Shown: positions 34,171 to 47,470 of the stretch, in pieces | Position numbering within the stretch: the first letter of the stretch is position 1 | Layout of the letters: the number at the start of each line of letters is the position of its first letter | Assembly (NCBI RefSeq): GCF_009389715.1 | Contig: NC_052392.1 | Span: 37,877,410-37,941,409 of the forward strand | DNA: 64,000 nt | Direction: 5' to 3' | Source of the DNA: Phoenix dactylifera | Lineage: Eukaryota; Streptophyta; Magnoliopsida; Arecales; Arecaceae | Program-made: the position numbers and the translations under genes | Notes under the pieces: generated by a model | Told to the model about the DNA's origin: nothing | What the model saw: only the letters and a program-made list of their open reading frames with translations | Database searches by the model: none

Positions 34171-37100
34171 ATTTTTGATGCTTAATACTTTAAATTACTT
34201 TCTAGTCCGGTTATGAGTTGTGTCATAAATCAAACATTTATTCAAAACCCTATATGGTGTCACATGATGAAAGAAGTGGGTGTATATGCAATTGGAACGC
34301 TGTGAAAATGCGTCATTTAAGCTAATATGGCATTTAAAAATGCATCAGCATAATTTTTATCATAATTCCTGATAAAAAGACAGCAATCATATATAAATTT
34401 TTTAAATAATTTTTTTTAGAGGCACTGTGTGCTGATTTGCATGATATTGTACGAAAGAATAGAAGACTAAGATCTGAGATTTTTCTTACTGGACATTTGA
34501 ATCTTGGCAATGTTTGGATATTACAAAGCTTTTAAGATTTGAGAAATTCTCTAGCATTTGAAAGTTACTATTTTGACCCAGCTCCAGCAAATCGGAATTA
34601 GTTCCTGAGTTGAAAAGTTGACATTCTCATTTTGATGAAATCTTATTTTAGATGTAATGCTTTATGTATTCCATCAAAAAAAAGATGTAATTCCTTGCGT
34701 AACATTTATTTATATGATGCTCATGTAAATAAAGATTTATTTTCAGTTGTCTGCTTGTTGAGGCAAAAGCTACTTACAGTCAACACACAACCTTCCACTC
34801 CCTCTTCAAGGCAATGAATTAGTTAAAAAAGCAGCAGTATGAACTTTGCTTTTGTTTAGAACCATTTGGTTTTGAGCCATCCTGAACTTTATTGAATCAG
34901 CACAGTTTGATATGGGGCAGTATGGTTTCAAACCTTGTCATACGCATGGTACAGTAGGACACATGCTTGCCCCATACTTGCGCTGGTTCAGCATAGGGAA
35001 TGCTGGTTGGAATGGATTGACATTGAAACCTTGTTTAGAATTGCATGTGAGCTCAAACTAGTGTATCTTGATTATTTGATATAGCATGCATTGAGATCAC
35101 CTCCTACAGATCTGAGGAGGATGCATTTGGCACTACCTTCAGCCCAAAGAAGCATCTGGACCAACCATCTGAGTGATGAGAACCTTAAAACATGCAACTG
35201 GGAGGTTAAAAGAGCTTATTAGGGATGGATCCTACTGCAAGGAGATTCTGAGGAGCATATGACAGCTGTCCCATACTTTCAACAGTTGCAATTAGGAGAT
35301 TTGATGAGTCTGTCTGGTTCTCCAGGACAGCAGATTAGGTATTGGGAATGCTATAATATGGTTAGTAGTTTTCTTGTTATTTATTAGCCTGCACCTTTTT
35401 ATCATAGTCTTGTAGGAAAAGTGTGAATAGCAGAAATCACAGATGCACCAGTGAATGATCAGGGCGCTTGCAACTTTTTTCTCTCCTATTTTATAGGATC
35501 TTGATTGGGTAGAGATGAGTGGCATGGTGTCTCATTGGTTAAGTATTTTATCCTTGTAGGAGTCTAAAAGGATTATCAGAAGTTTGGTTTTTGGAATAAT
35601 GCAGCTAGAGGTAAAGATTCAAAATTTGAAAAAATGGGGAAAATTCACCAAAAATTTTGAAATAATTAAAAGCTAGAAAATCATTAAAAACAAAGAATAT
35701 AAAATTATTGATTATACATTTATCAGTATGATGAAACGAGCAAGGGAGTGGCAAGAACAACTAGTATCAAAAATAAAAGAAAAAAACCACCATCAGCAAT
35801 AACATATATCATTAAAAATTATTCTATTTTTAATTTATGAAGATTTCTTGAATTAATCATGAATAACATAAAATTCATGAATAACTCATGTATAATCTAA
35901 CAAATCTTTTCTAGTTCTTTTTGGGAAACAGTTAGGAATATCACTTGGATGAGAAGAATTCAAGAATAAAAATTGATACTTTTTCTACGAATTGGACAAT
36001 TTGATTTCTATGCCTAGAGGACTTCAAAAGGTTGTTAAGGAGATCAGCAGGGTCACCAAGAAAAATGTTGAATTCCTTGTTTGACCCTTCCTTTCTTAAC
36101 CTGATCTCTTTCTTATCCTATTCTTCTTTATTTTATCTACCTCTCTTCTTTTTCAAGTTCCTTCTACTTGCTGAAGCATATTATGTTGCTGTTTTATTTT
36201 TCCTTTCTAATTCTTAACTGTAGATCACAAATAATTGATTCATGGTGTATCTTTTGGTTAAAGGAATCAATGTTTACTTGTCATTCATTGTTTTCGATAA
36301 TTGTTTGCTGATTTGTTGCAGAAAATCCTGGATCTGAAGATAATCTAGAAAATCTAGTTCAAGAATATGATCTTCACTCCCATTTTGGTTTCAATCCTTA
36401 AGAAATCTAATGATCTTTTCTTGTTTCCTTTAGATCAACTCACTTGCTTTCCTCTTAAGATTTCTAGCATATATTGCTGTTTTTGGTGAACTCAACTTTT
36501 AAAACTTTGAGATTCTTTCTCAGGTCAACTCCTAAGTTCCATCCTAAACTCTAGGACAGAACTATTGAACTTTTTTGTTTGTAACACAAATTATCAGACT
36601 CCATCGTTTTTCTGAAAAATGGGGCAACAAGCATTTCGGTAGAGTGTAACAATAGGTAAATCCCTCACTTAGGTCCATTGTTGCATGTACAAACCTTATC
36701 CTACTGTTCTTACATTAGTATCACTTCATCTTCTTTATCTAATTTTTCAAGAGTATGCTTGATGTAGGACAGTTGAGGAAGATAATCTATAAGGGTTTAT
36801 GATAGGGCTAAAACCTATAGGTTGCTGGAATTTTGGTTCAGACCTGGGTATTGACAAAAACTGAACTATGAAAGTTGGAATTTTAGTGAAAAGTTGATAG
36901 TGGACGTGGTGATTAATCTGAGAATATCAAACTTGGGTGAAGTTAAGGAATAAGAAGGTCTGGAAGTTCATATGAATAGATTTAAAGCCTTCCTGTCCAT
37001 TCAGACATCAACCAACAATGTACTGGAACAATGTCTGCAACAAACAGGATTTGTGGGAAAATTTTTTTTGCCAAGGTTTGATAGGTTCAGATCTAGTAGC

Positions 37101-40100
37101 TGTTGACTAGATTTGATCAGATCTGATTGGGTGCTGTTGGCTGTAGGGGAAAGTACACCCAGAAAAAGGTGGGAAAATGCAGAGTGAAAAATAAAAGAGA
37201 CAACAATGGGGTGGAAGAAGATAGGAAGAAAGATATTGACTCACTCCAATGATAGGAATCACACTGATGTTTTTTGAACGCCTCACAACTTCGTTGAAGA
37301 ATCACACAAAACAAAAACTCCTTCCTTCATTAATCAGTAGTCCAACTCTGTTACGTAAAACAATAAGAACCCTATTTATACCAAAGGATACCTAACAGGA
37401 CTTTTTAACTCCCTAAAATACACCTCATAATGTATGGTTACTGTTAACAGTTACTGCAGCATGAACAACGTTGCAAACAGTTCTGTTCCAGTAAATATGT
37501 CTCATCAAACTAACAATTAAAATATGTGATCTTTTAAGTTTAGCGCTTGATTCCCAATAATCCACCAAAATCTAATGACAATGAGAAATCAAGGAAAATA
37601 TGGAGAAATGATGAATAAAATTACATATAAGAATCGTCCTTAGGTTGTAGCCCTTCAATGCATCCGGACATTATTTTGGATCTCCACCAATGCTATTTCA
37701 ATTTCATTCATAATCGTCATAGGTTGATGTTTGTTTAGATGCAAGTAAAATTGCATTAGAATTTCATAGTCAAATATGAAACTAATTTGGCCCCCATAAG
37801 GCATTGCTTTTGAAGGGTCAAAAGCACTTCTTGGAGGGGCAAGAAGCTCATTTGGGTGATTTTGAGATGTTTGGTAAAAATCTTGTAACAACTTTTTGGC
37901 TCCTCCAAAAGCTGAAAAAGATCTACTAGGAAAAAGCTCTAATTTGGAGCTTTTGAGCAAAAGCTGTACTTGAGATACATCAGGAAGCTTTTTTTTCTAA
38001 GACAAGAGACGTGTTAGCTCCATCAACAATTTTTTTATAAAATAGTTTAAAAATAATTTATTAGTTAACAATACTTTGTAATAACAATTTTGATAGTATA
38101 ATAATATTATTATAAAATTATATTATAATATATGACTAAATATTAATATATTATATTAATTAATCATATTATCATATTATTATATTGTAATAGTATTACA
38201 ATATTGTATTCTTATAATATACTAAAACAATCACATTATATTATTATATTATAATAATATTATAAAATATTATTATATTTTTATTATTTATGTTAAATAT
38301 CAAAATAGATAATATATGGATTAGGAATACTTTATTGTAATATTTTTTGATAGCATGAACAGTTAAGACAGTTGAAAGGTCTATGTAATATCCTTTATTA
38401 TTATTAAACAGCAAACAACTTTTTATTGAAAGCTTTACATGTGAAAACTCTACTGCCTAAAACTCCAAAGACAAAAGTTCTACTACCTGCAACAATCCGA
38501 AATGAGGCCTTTATATATTTTTTGACAAGCAATGCCATTTGTTGGTGTCTTGGTTCTATACAAGCCAAAGTTCTTTCCAGTCTAGTAATTAGAAATCATG
38601 GTGGTGCTAAATTTATGTATCGGTTGAGGCATTTTTCTTCTTTTACATATCGAGCAAGAGCAGCCTGCTGTTCTGAATAATATATAAATTCCTGATTTAT
38701 TTTCTGGTTAATTACCATTGTTTAATTATCGGCTATCAGTTGTTATTCAACTATCTAGATTTTGGTTTCATAGAAACTTATGCTGGTAGCGATGGTGTGA
38801 GAGATTAGACTAAACAGTAGGTCAGGCAGAAAGATCAGACTCGGTTTGGTATTCTTGACCAATAGGGTCCTTGACCCTCTCTTCTCAATTGAGTAATGTT
38901 AGTCATAATTATAAAACTGGTTTTGGACTCTACGAGTTGTGCGTGCAATTTAACAAAGTTTTAAAGAAGGTGAAGAATAGAAACTATAATTGAAGAATAA
39001 TATTAGAGAGGAAGAAGCCAAAAATTGAGTGTCATTCTTGTAAAACACAAGAATTGAGAAAGATTATAAGATTTTTCGATTTGAATTTGAATTTATTAGT
39101 AAGAAATCAAAAATTGCTAGTATGAAAAGTATCAGATTGGCCACTTTTTGGGAAGTTGCACAACCTAGGCAACAAGGAAGGTGTGGTTGGTGTAATTTGT
39201 TGCATGTATGAAACTGGTAATTAGAACTCATGTTGGTAAGGTATGAATAGAATGCATTGAGTGGCTTATTTTTTGGCACTATCATGTTTAGGTTGCATGT
39301 GCTTGGGTTTCTTGGTACTTTCCTGCTTGCGTCATGGAGGTAAAATTATAAAAGAGATAAATGCAAAAATTCTTTTGTCATATATGGATGGATGGGTATG
39401 ATCTGGTGTTTGTGTTTGTAGCTCAAATAAATAAAATATTGGCAAATATAAGAAAATATTTAAAAATAAAGGACAAGCTTAGTAGGACAACGAGAAAAGG
39501 AAAAATGTTCAATAGGATAATGATAAAATACAGAAGTATGACTCAATTTGCTATTAAGTACAGTTATAGGGGCAAGGTATCTTGAACACACTCTTGTGAG
39601 AATGGTGCACCGTACCATACCAAATCGGGTGGTACGAAGCATACCGTTCCTTACCGGTTTAGTATTGGTACATAGTATGTGGGGCCGGGCGGAGTGGGGG
39701 GGTACCGACACTCGATACATTGAACGGGTCTCATACTATACCAGCACAGTGATAGTGTGGCACCCGTATGAGGTCCAGTACCAAGACAGCGTACTATGCT
39801 TGTGAGGCCCGATCTTAGTGTTTGCTGGGAATACCAATATGTTGAGCCTAACTTTAGTGGTCTTGTCACTGGTTTTAGCTAAGTTTGAGCCTGAAGATTA
39901 TGATTTGAACTGGGCTCAGGCTGTCATGATGGTGGTCCTAGCTTGGAAAGAGAGCCCCTTAATCACAAAAAAGATCTTTACAAAAATACCCTGTATAGGA
40001 AAATGATCCCAGAAAGACAATGGATCGCTCAACATGGTCGCCCGAAACCAGAATCTACTGCCATATCCATTGCAGGATTTTAAAAGAATCTTGGTTATCA

Positions 40101-43100
40101 TGGTGGTCACTGGTACGGAAATGGAAGGCTAGAAATATTTCAAATGAATTGAGATATCCTGAAATCTCGGTTCAGGTAAATAACCAACTTTCTGTATATA
40201 TCATGTTGGTGAGTTCCAAATGCTGTAATAGTTGATGTTTTTTCTTAGATGAAAAGCGTGCTTCAAATGTGATACCTAAGACCCCTTGTTTTGGGCATGC
40301 TCCTTAAAATACCTAATGCAGTCCCTTGTAGAGTATATGTAATGACTAATATAGGCAATATCACATGTAAGGAGACTGTGTTAGCCTGTTAGGTTTTGTT
40401 ATGACTTTTACACTCCATTGCTGTTTTGACTGACAGTTAACACCTTGTTGGACTCTTCTCCTCAACATGTGGTGCTTCCTAGAATCCTGCTTGATTCCCA
40501 AACCTGATTAACCTTTCCAACCTATCCTGCACTGCAAATGAATCTCTAGAGGGGTACATCAGGGGGGCACAGGATTTTTGCCTTTATCAAATAGTTATTC
40601 TATAAGCCTTGAGTAAAATTCTGATAATACTTTTTATTTTTTGCAGAACTTAGCATAATTGTGGTTTGATGATGAATTATTTCTTAAAACTTGGGAAAGG
40701 TCTCTTAGGGACCCACTTGAGATCAAGCCATTAAAGCAGCTTTCCGACATATGCAAAACTAAAAACTAATATTCTTAATTATCAGCAAATGTAATACATA
40801 CCCTGTTCTGCACATTTTAATTGGATCTTTTATTGGCTCTAGGGAAGTAGTTTTATTGATAATCTTGCCCTATGAAAACATGTTTCCTTGAACAAGTAGG
40901 ATTTCATGCTTCCTACATCCCATTCCCCCTTCATTCAGCTATTAAAGCTTTTCTAGTCTCTTTTATTATGAAGAAAAAATGTTACTTCTGTTCATTTCTG
41001 TGATCTTTTAATTTCGATATACCTTAAAACAGGAAACCAGATACACTTTTATCTGTTTGACATTTTCCATCTCTCCCATAATTTTGTTAACTTTTCTCCT
41101 GTATGCAATCAATGCTAAATCCTGGCTTTCTAAAACAAAGATCCTATAAGCAAAGGTTCATGATGTATTAGGAAATCCATTAAGAGGCAGAAGGGTAGCA
41201 GGGTAAATCTTGAGGAGTTATGCATATAGATTTGTAAGCCACTTTCATTCTTAAGGTTTGGGGTATCAACATGGTAGCTTATGAGATCTTCATTCTTTTC
41301 GATATGTCATTTTATAATGTTTTCCTTTTTTCTGTATTGTTACAAAATATTATATTGCATGCAAAAGGATTTAAATCTTGACCATACCAGCTGGCACGTA
41401 TTGGTGCTAGTAGTACTAGGGTTGGTCTGCACTGGTTTAGATAAACTGGGCGCAAATGGCTTGAACCACTTGTTGCAGATTGAGTAGCCTTTTGAATTCC
41501 TTTTTTTGTTGTCTTCTACCATTTGAATGTGCAGACATCTAGGTGGCAAGCAGACTACTAACATACAGACAGAATATTAAATGCAAATAATTTACATTAA
41601 TATCATTTAAGTAGCTATCTTCATTCTAAACAAAAAAAAGTAAATGTATTAGGAATAAAAAATTATTTTCTCAGCTTGAGTTCAGGTACTAATTTTTTGT
41701 GCCAGAGTCAAAATTACAGCTAAGGGTGCCAGTTGGTAGGGTTGGGTCGAACTGGGTTTGGGTTAAAAAAAAACTCTCAACCCATAGCCGACCCATTTAT
41801 AATTGTGTTGGACAACAGAAACTCATACTCAATCCATTTATTTTATATAAAACCCATATGCACCCACCAACCCACTAAGTTTTCACTCATTAATCATACA
41901 TATAACTAGAAAATAAAGGAAAACATATTATTCAAAGATCACAAATAACAAAATTAAATGGAACTTCAAATATATCATCATAATATCACAATAAACTTCA
42001 GAATATATAACAGTTATGGATTAGTTAAGACTAAAACTAGCTAAAATGCAATCCCACATCATAAAATCCCATGGCCCACCCTCCATCACTCACTATAATT
42101 TTTCAAATGAACCGAACCGTATTAAAAAGATTAAAGACTATCAACTATGTCTGGCCTGATCAGAACAACCTGGTGACCCATCAGGTTGGGTGCTAGACCC
42201 AAAGCCACCCATTTATAATTGGGTTGATCTCAGGGTTGACCCAGAACTCACTCGATCACAAAAAAGCCCCACCCAGACCCATTCATGTCAGGTTGGTACA
42301 TGTAGGTTGGCGGGTTTGGGTCAGATTTTGTCACCCCCTAGTTTCAACCTTACATGGTAAGGTGTTTCTCAAATCTTAAAGGCTCATAAATTTTATTTTG
42401 ACTAGATTTGCTGAAGCCCAAAAAACCTGTAAGAAAAGTTAACCTAAGAGGAAACTAAACAACACTTCAAAAATATTCATATTCAAGTTGTTATACACAT
42501 ATATACTTCTCTGTACATGGTGGGTTATTACACATCTGTCAGCCCACCAAACACTTGACGTGGCATTGAAGTGAGGGGCTATTATTCTATGTCAAAGACA
42601 TTGTCATTGTTATTCAATAATATGATAAATATATTCTTTTTTGTTATTTGTCAAGTCAGTGCTCCTAGTAGATATTTCATCTTAAATGCACTACAATCTT
42701 TGGTATCATTTGTTAAATCAGTAGTTTTTAGTAACTTAATGATATTTCAATTGTTAATGCACACATAATTGTTCAATGATGTTTTAATTTTAGTTAGCAT
42801 GAAATTAGATATTATATTAGCAATAAAAAACTTGAGCATACGTTGAATAGGATGACTAGGGCATTAAAATCATAGCACTTATAATATTATGCAAAGATGT
42901 AGCATTAAAACAATAAAATATAAGAAAGAAGAGCAAAAAACAAATTTGGAGGCCAAAACAGGCGATACGAAGGGCATACAGCCATGCCAAATTATGCCGG
43001 TCACTACCCTTTTATTCTGACGGCACACAACTGCATGTTTTATTTTGGCCAGCCATTTGTACAGCCCCATACCTCAACTATGGAAATCCTGATGCATACA

Positions 43101-44248
43101 TTAGTTAACTACATCTACTATGAAAAGTCATGCACCAGCCATATTTTTTCAGTCCTGCCTGTTAATCAGGCATTTAATAATGAGTGGCAACTTTATAGGG
43201 CCAACTCCTCATACAATTGCTTGCGTAAGAATTTTGATCAAATTTTTTTGTAGGAAATATAACTGAATCCTTCCTTTCTGGTGTATCAGTGGATCAAACC
43301 AAAAGGCCTGTGAAGTAACCCAACAACCTCTGACTGAGGCCAAAGGAAATGACAGGAGTGAGTTTGCCGAGATAATTGCTGAGGTGGTCACGAAGATGAG
43401 GGTTCCTGTAACCGTCCTTAATGTGACTTCGATGGGGGCATTTCGGAGTGATGCCCATATTGGCACTTGGAGCCACCCTTCCACCATTCTCGATTGCAGC
43501 CATTGGTGTCTTCCTGGGGTCCCTGATGCTTGGAATGAACTTGTGTTCTCTTATCTTCTGACAAATGGTGAGTTTTCACTTGGGGGAACTTGTAAAATTG
43601 AAACCTGTACTATCATTTCCTTTGATATACATGGATCGGGAAAATCACAATATAACTGGTGGATATAAATTAGCTTATAACTTTAGCAAAACACATTACA
43701 GTTTGTATTCAAGAAGTATAATAAGTTACGCATCTCCTGTGAACTGGGCCCACTAGTCTCATCCTTCCTCTATATGGATGAGGTTCTGGGTTCAAAGCTT
43801 GCTCCAAGTGCTTACCAATACCGGACTCGGGTAATTCTAATGGATGGGTTTTCCTTCCCTTTCCTAAAGATACAAAATAAAATTGCTCATCTTCTTAGCG
43901 CAGCAAATTGATGGTTGGTGGTTGGTTAAATATATGACACCTTTCGCATGTGCAATTAGGAATGTTTTCTAGCAAGCTTTCATGGTATCATCACTATTAA
44001 CAACATCCAATCAAAAACCACTTGGTGAGCTGGTTAGCACATACTGATAGCATGGGTCTATTGCCTTTGCAACTGTTAATCAGATCTGATTATTACTTAT
44101 AAGAAATTGTTGATGATTAATAGCTAGGTAATGCGCTGATAGTATATCAATAGCAATGACTAGAAGATGTGATTATAACTGGTTATAATGCTGTATTTAA
44201 TGTTTCGTTCCTCTTTTGTGCACAGGATGGAGAAAGTTGGGAAGATAA
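28435..44248 (+). CDS. TRICHOME BIREFRINGENCE-LIKE (TBL/DUF231) polysaccharide O-acetyltransferase, 4 exons
   Basis: Golgi type II membrane protein of the TBL family, whose members O-acetylate wall polysaccharides such as xylan, mannan or xyloglucan. Exons 28435-29267, 32399-32557, 43290-43567 and 44226-44248 total 1293 nt and encode 430 residues. A transmembrane helix (NALAVTFLLASLVLVLGCVI) precedes the TBL domain, which opens with GCDVFDGSWVQDDTYPLYNS. The catalytic GDS motif is in VVFVGDSMSRTQW, with the Ser codon at 28939-28941. The partner motif is DCSHWCLPGVPDAWNE in exon 3. Both serine-esterase-type motifs are intact, so activity is expected. The first in-frame ATG with purine at -3 and G at +4 is at 28435. 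A second, GAGATGGCG at 28474, is equally plausible. Introns are 3131, 10732 and 658 bp, all GT-AG, and the middle one is full of repeats. The C-terminus LLTNGWRKLGR matches the family. The substrate cannot be told. Confidence 0.92.
29268..32398 (+). other. TBL intron 1
   Basis: A 3.1-kb AT-rich GT-AG intron. I see no coding exon, no clear terminal repeats and no microsatellite of note in it. Confidence 0.7.
32645..33220. repeat. 222-bp tandem duplication plus diverged third partial copy (TBL intron 2)
   Basis: Copies at 32645-32866 and 32867-33088 are nearly identical, both starting CTATCAATTACTGGATTATG, with only a handful of substitutions. A third, older and shortened copy (about 33090-33220) matches the second half, with AGTGGACTTCTCCTAGG and AAATTGCTAGCTTACTTC. 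The first two copies reflect a recent event; the third an earlier one. Confidence 0.92.
33800..34120. mobile_element. Foldback MITE with long terminal inverted repeats (TBL intron 2)
   Basis: The left arm near 33875-33943 (AATTATATGATTTGGAGACTC, CATCAAGTGGTCAAAAAA) is the reverse complement of the right arm near 33970-34035 (TTTTTTGATCACTTGATGC, GTCTCCAAATCACATAATT). The inner spacer is about 30 bp. Weaker pairing continues outwards on both sides, so the hairpin spans roughly 300 bp. The unit is non-coding. This design fits a Mutator-like or foldback MITE. Its ends and target duplication are uncertain. Confidence 0.7.
34123..34170. repeat. Compound (TC)n(TA)n microsatellite
   Basis: About 24 bases of alternating C and T run straight into about 24 bases of alternating T and A, just right of the foldback element. 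Confidence 0.95.
34171..39580 (+). other. TBL intron 2, central part
   Basis: AT-rich intron sequence. Around 34880-35000 there is a TATGGGGCAGTATGG-type stretch related in style to the repeat at 39590-39800. An extremely AT-rich block (mostly A and T, with ATTATATTATAATA-like words) lies at 38030-38350. No exon is supported. A minus-strand open frame at 37960-37655 has no recognisable domain. Confidence 0.45.
39590..39800. repeat. GTACCG-rich interspersed repeat (TBL intron 2)
   Basis: CG-containing words such as CGTACCATACC, GGTACGAAGCATACCG and GGTACCGACACTCGATAC fill this stretch, which stands out from its AT-rich host. Its right part, ACAGTGATAGTGTGGCACCC, matches ACTGTGCTAGTGTGGCACCG near 59460, so the two are members of one dispersed family. 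Confidence 0.6.
41721..42340. mobile_element. hAT-like MITE (TBL intron 2)
   Basis: The left end TAAGGGTGCCAGTTGG and the inverted right end TAGGGGGTGACAAAATC are imperfect terminal inverted repeats of the common TAGGGGTGNCAA type. Sub-terminal GGGTTGGGT/ACCCAACCC words occur in opposite orientation at the two ends, around an AT-rich core. It is about 620 bp and non-coding. Confidence 0.6.
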
Positions 44249-46780
44249 TTGGGTCCTGGTGGTCTTTTTTCATTTATAATTTTTTTACTATTTTTTGTAT
44301 TCCACCTGGCAGCTGCAGAGGATGAACAGGGTTTTGTCTGTAAATGAAGCAGCGTGCTAGTGGGAATCCTTCAGTTGCATTCTTTTTTTTTTCTTCGCGG
44401 ATTTCTTTTGTTCCCAATGAGTTCTTGTATTAACTCCAAGATGTAACTTTTTGTAGCTTTTATATTTCATTTTCTCCCAAATGTAAAAGGAAATCTTGAT
44501 ATCGATCAAGATGTATGTAACAGTGGTAATGATGACGGTTTCATAGATGTCCACTCCAATTTTATTTATGTATACAAATCCTTTTACGAACCATTAGATT
44601 GTGGTCCTAAAGGAATGCTTCAATTTCTTCTACTTTGCTCCTTTTTCCTTTTAGACTTATTATTATATTTTTTGGTGTGCTAATTATTATTACAGATTAT
44701 CTCAGCTGATGTAAGAAGATAGTTTAGTGTTAATTTGACCAAGGAATATTTTCTGTGTTGTGTGAAAAAGGAAGCCTGCAGCTGCATCTAAAATCATCTT
44801 TGAACAATTCATCGCGTACAAGCATTCCAATCCAGGCGAGTTCAGGTTCTGTGTAATTTAGTTATCTTTTTAGTTTTGCTTATCTGGTGCATTCACCTTG
44901 CTTAGATTAAGAAGCTTTTTTTCGGATCGCCTGTCAATTTCAATGTTATTATTAGATATTGCAATAAATAATGCTTGTATAGCTATCCTATCTTATTGTG
45001 TTTCATTTTGGGTAGCAACTAAATGCATCCAAAAACCAACCTAAGTAAATTCATATTTAGGGAACTTTCTTGCAGTAGGTTGGTTGGTTTACAACAGAAC
45101 TGCCAGGAACATTACTGTAACTAAACTTAAGAGGCGGTTGTAGTTTGCAGCACACAAATCAAATGATCAAATCTTACTTTGAAGATAATTCTATTCACCA
45201 ACTAGGAGTTCATATGAATAGAAGCCATAGGTGGGCAACTGGTGCTCTTTCTCCTTGTAACTGAGGTTATAGCGGTTCTATCAGAACGAGCGGATGAGTA
45301 TGGTGATCGAGTCCAACGAGATCGTGCTTAGACTGATAAATTCCAGAGTTCTTACATTTGCTATAGCAGCTCAGACTCCACAGAGGAGCATTGATAGTTC
45401 TGCCAATAAGAAAGACTAAGCATCAGCTATGGACTTGTGGCTTTCAAGATCCGAATATCGATAGCCCTCAATAAGTACCTCTGGAACTTCACTTAAATGT
45501 TAATTGGTTGTTATACATATTCCTGGCAGCGTCTCGCAAAAGATGCTTTCAAGAAATTCCAATTACAAAATTATGGTGTCGGAATGTCGGGTGCGACCAC
45601 TTTTGGTATGTTCACGTGGCATTCAGAATCAAAGAAATTACATTGATACTTCTACAAATTACAGTAACAGAGGAGCTATTTCTGTTAATTACAATCTCCG
45701 AGCCTTCGTTTTGTGTTTGACCATGAAATAAAATGTGAATAACCTGTCGTTCTTTCTTTGAAACAAAGGATGTTTCTTTACCATATTACCATAAGACAAT
45801 AATTTTCTATGAGGAACCACTAGACTCAATTACTTGCTGCCGTTGCTTGACAATATCCTATTAAGATCTAAAGTAACTCAAGTTGACACGCGTCCATCCT
45901 TGGACTTCAAGTACCACGCAAATGATCAATGAAATAGCTTCAGATTGCCCAGCGAATAGGCTTCCCAGTCAAGTGCAGGATAACGCTCGCCTGCTGCAGT
46001 GTCTTTTGTTCATCTACGAGGCAGCGTTCGCTCGCTGAACAATAATTTCCTGGTCAATAGCAGCATATGGGGCAGCCATGTAGAAAGCCACTTGCGAGAG
46101 ACTAGTTCTCCACCTTCAGTGCATGACAAGTGGAAATCATGCAGAGAGCCACTTGTGAAGAATTTGTTCTGGATCCACTCATCATAGTGGAACTTTGATG
46201 TAATCACCACCAAGAGGAACATATGTGGAATCCCCACCAGGTTGTCTATAAATATCAGTGAAGACTTCAGATGAAATCCTCTTCTTCGGCAACGACATGG
46301 AGAGAAACCAGCATCTATGATCCATGATCCTTTAGTTCTGTATGCAAGTTCTCATTATCAGCATGCTTATAATGATCATTTTTATTAATTATGATGCAAC
46401 CTATCACCTCCACATTTTATGATATCGACCTTTAAAGTATCATGTGTGGCTCCAGGTGTAGTTAATGGAACCTCTCTTCCTACCACCATCTATGCTTTTC
46501 TCCAACCTACACTGCTCCCAGTATACAACGAATTGGCGAGTTCTATAGCCTGTCCTTCTTTAAATGGACTTGTTCCTATCTTATTAATGACAAGGCATTA
46601 TCTTTTACTGTCCCTGCGACAGGATCCTGCTTTACATATTTTTTTATTTCAATGCTTTCTCCCATGCATGGCCCCATGACAAACTTCAGGGCCGCTGAGG
46701 AACGAGGCGGAATAAAGGGAGTAAATCCTTTTGAAAACATGGTGACATTGTCGGTTGCTTCCATTTGAAATTTATAAGAT
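44249..46780. other. TBL 3' UTR and intergenic DNA
   Basis: The first 300-350 bases after the TAA at 44246-44248 look like 3' UTR. Beyond about 44600 I find no exon with a recognisable domain and no repeat with clear boundaries. Several short open frames exist, but their translations match nothing I know. Confidence 0.45.
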
Positions 46781-46786
46781 ATACCA

Positions 46787-47115
46787 TGCTAAAATATTTG
46801 CAAAAGAAGAGAAAAACAAAACAAGTGAGAGAGAGAAAATATTTTATATTTTTGTTCCATCATTCGTTATATCTTAAGAGTATATATACTAGTGTATGGA
46901 CTATATACAAGAAAAATAATATAGGCTATATAGAATCATGCTAATAAAGAAAAATATTATTGCCTGATACAAGTTGTTACGTGATCCCTAAAATCACTCT
47001 AACAAGAATATTCTAACAAAGAAAAATAATATAGGCCGATACATGATCACGCTAACAAAGAAAAATATTATGGGCTGATACAAATTGTTACATAATCCCT
47101 AAAATTATACAAACA
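46787..47115 (-). repeat. 3' LTR of the TRIM-like element
   Basis: Shares AAAATATTTGCAAAAGA, ATATATACTAGT, AATAATATAG and GTGATCCCTAAAAT in order with the copy at 48018-48322. It is bounded by TG and CA. Confidence 0.85.
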
Positions 47116-47189
47116 TTTTCTCTCAAACTCAAGATGGTACTATAGGTACCAACTTGAGTTTGGAACTTATATCACGAATGTACCTAAAA

Positions 47190-47470
47190 ACTGACGTAAT
47201 AAATCAAAAGTTGAAGTAGTAGTTCAGAAGCTGACGTAATAGACTAAGAGCTGACATAGTAGCTTAGAGGTTAACGTGGTGGTGGTAGATCAAGAGCTGA
47301 CGTGGCAGCATGGAGCCTGATGTGGTAGAACATGAGATGTTATAGCAGTTCAGAAGCTAATATTGTAGACTGATGTGTTAAACTGATGTGATAATATAGT
47401 AAACTGATATGTCTGTTAATATGTCTGACTAGCATGATAGATTGATGTGTCTGCCTATGTGGCTGATTAA
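47190..47470. repeat. Degenerate tandem repeat inside the TRIM-like element
   Basis: Loosely periodic units of about 25 bases carrying AGCTGACGTAGTAG-like cores (GAAGCTGACGTAATAGA, AGAGCTGACATAGTAG, AGAGCTGACGTGGCAG, then TGATGTG variants). A second array with a period of about 60 bases lies at about 47730-47925, with GGATCT-TTAG-AAATA units. Confidence 0.65.

Noticed and set aside
37655-37960. 101-codon minus-strand frame in TBL intron 2
   Set aside because: Considered as a transposase or retroelement fragment, but no motif could be named with confidence.
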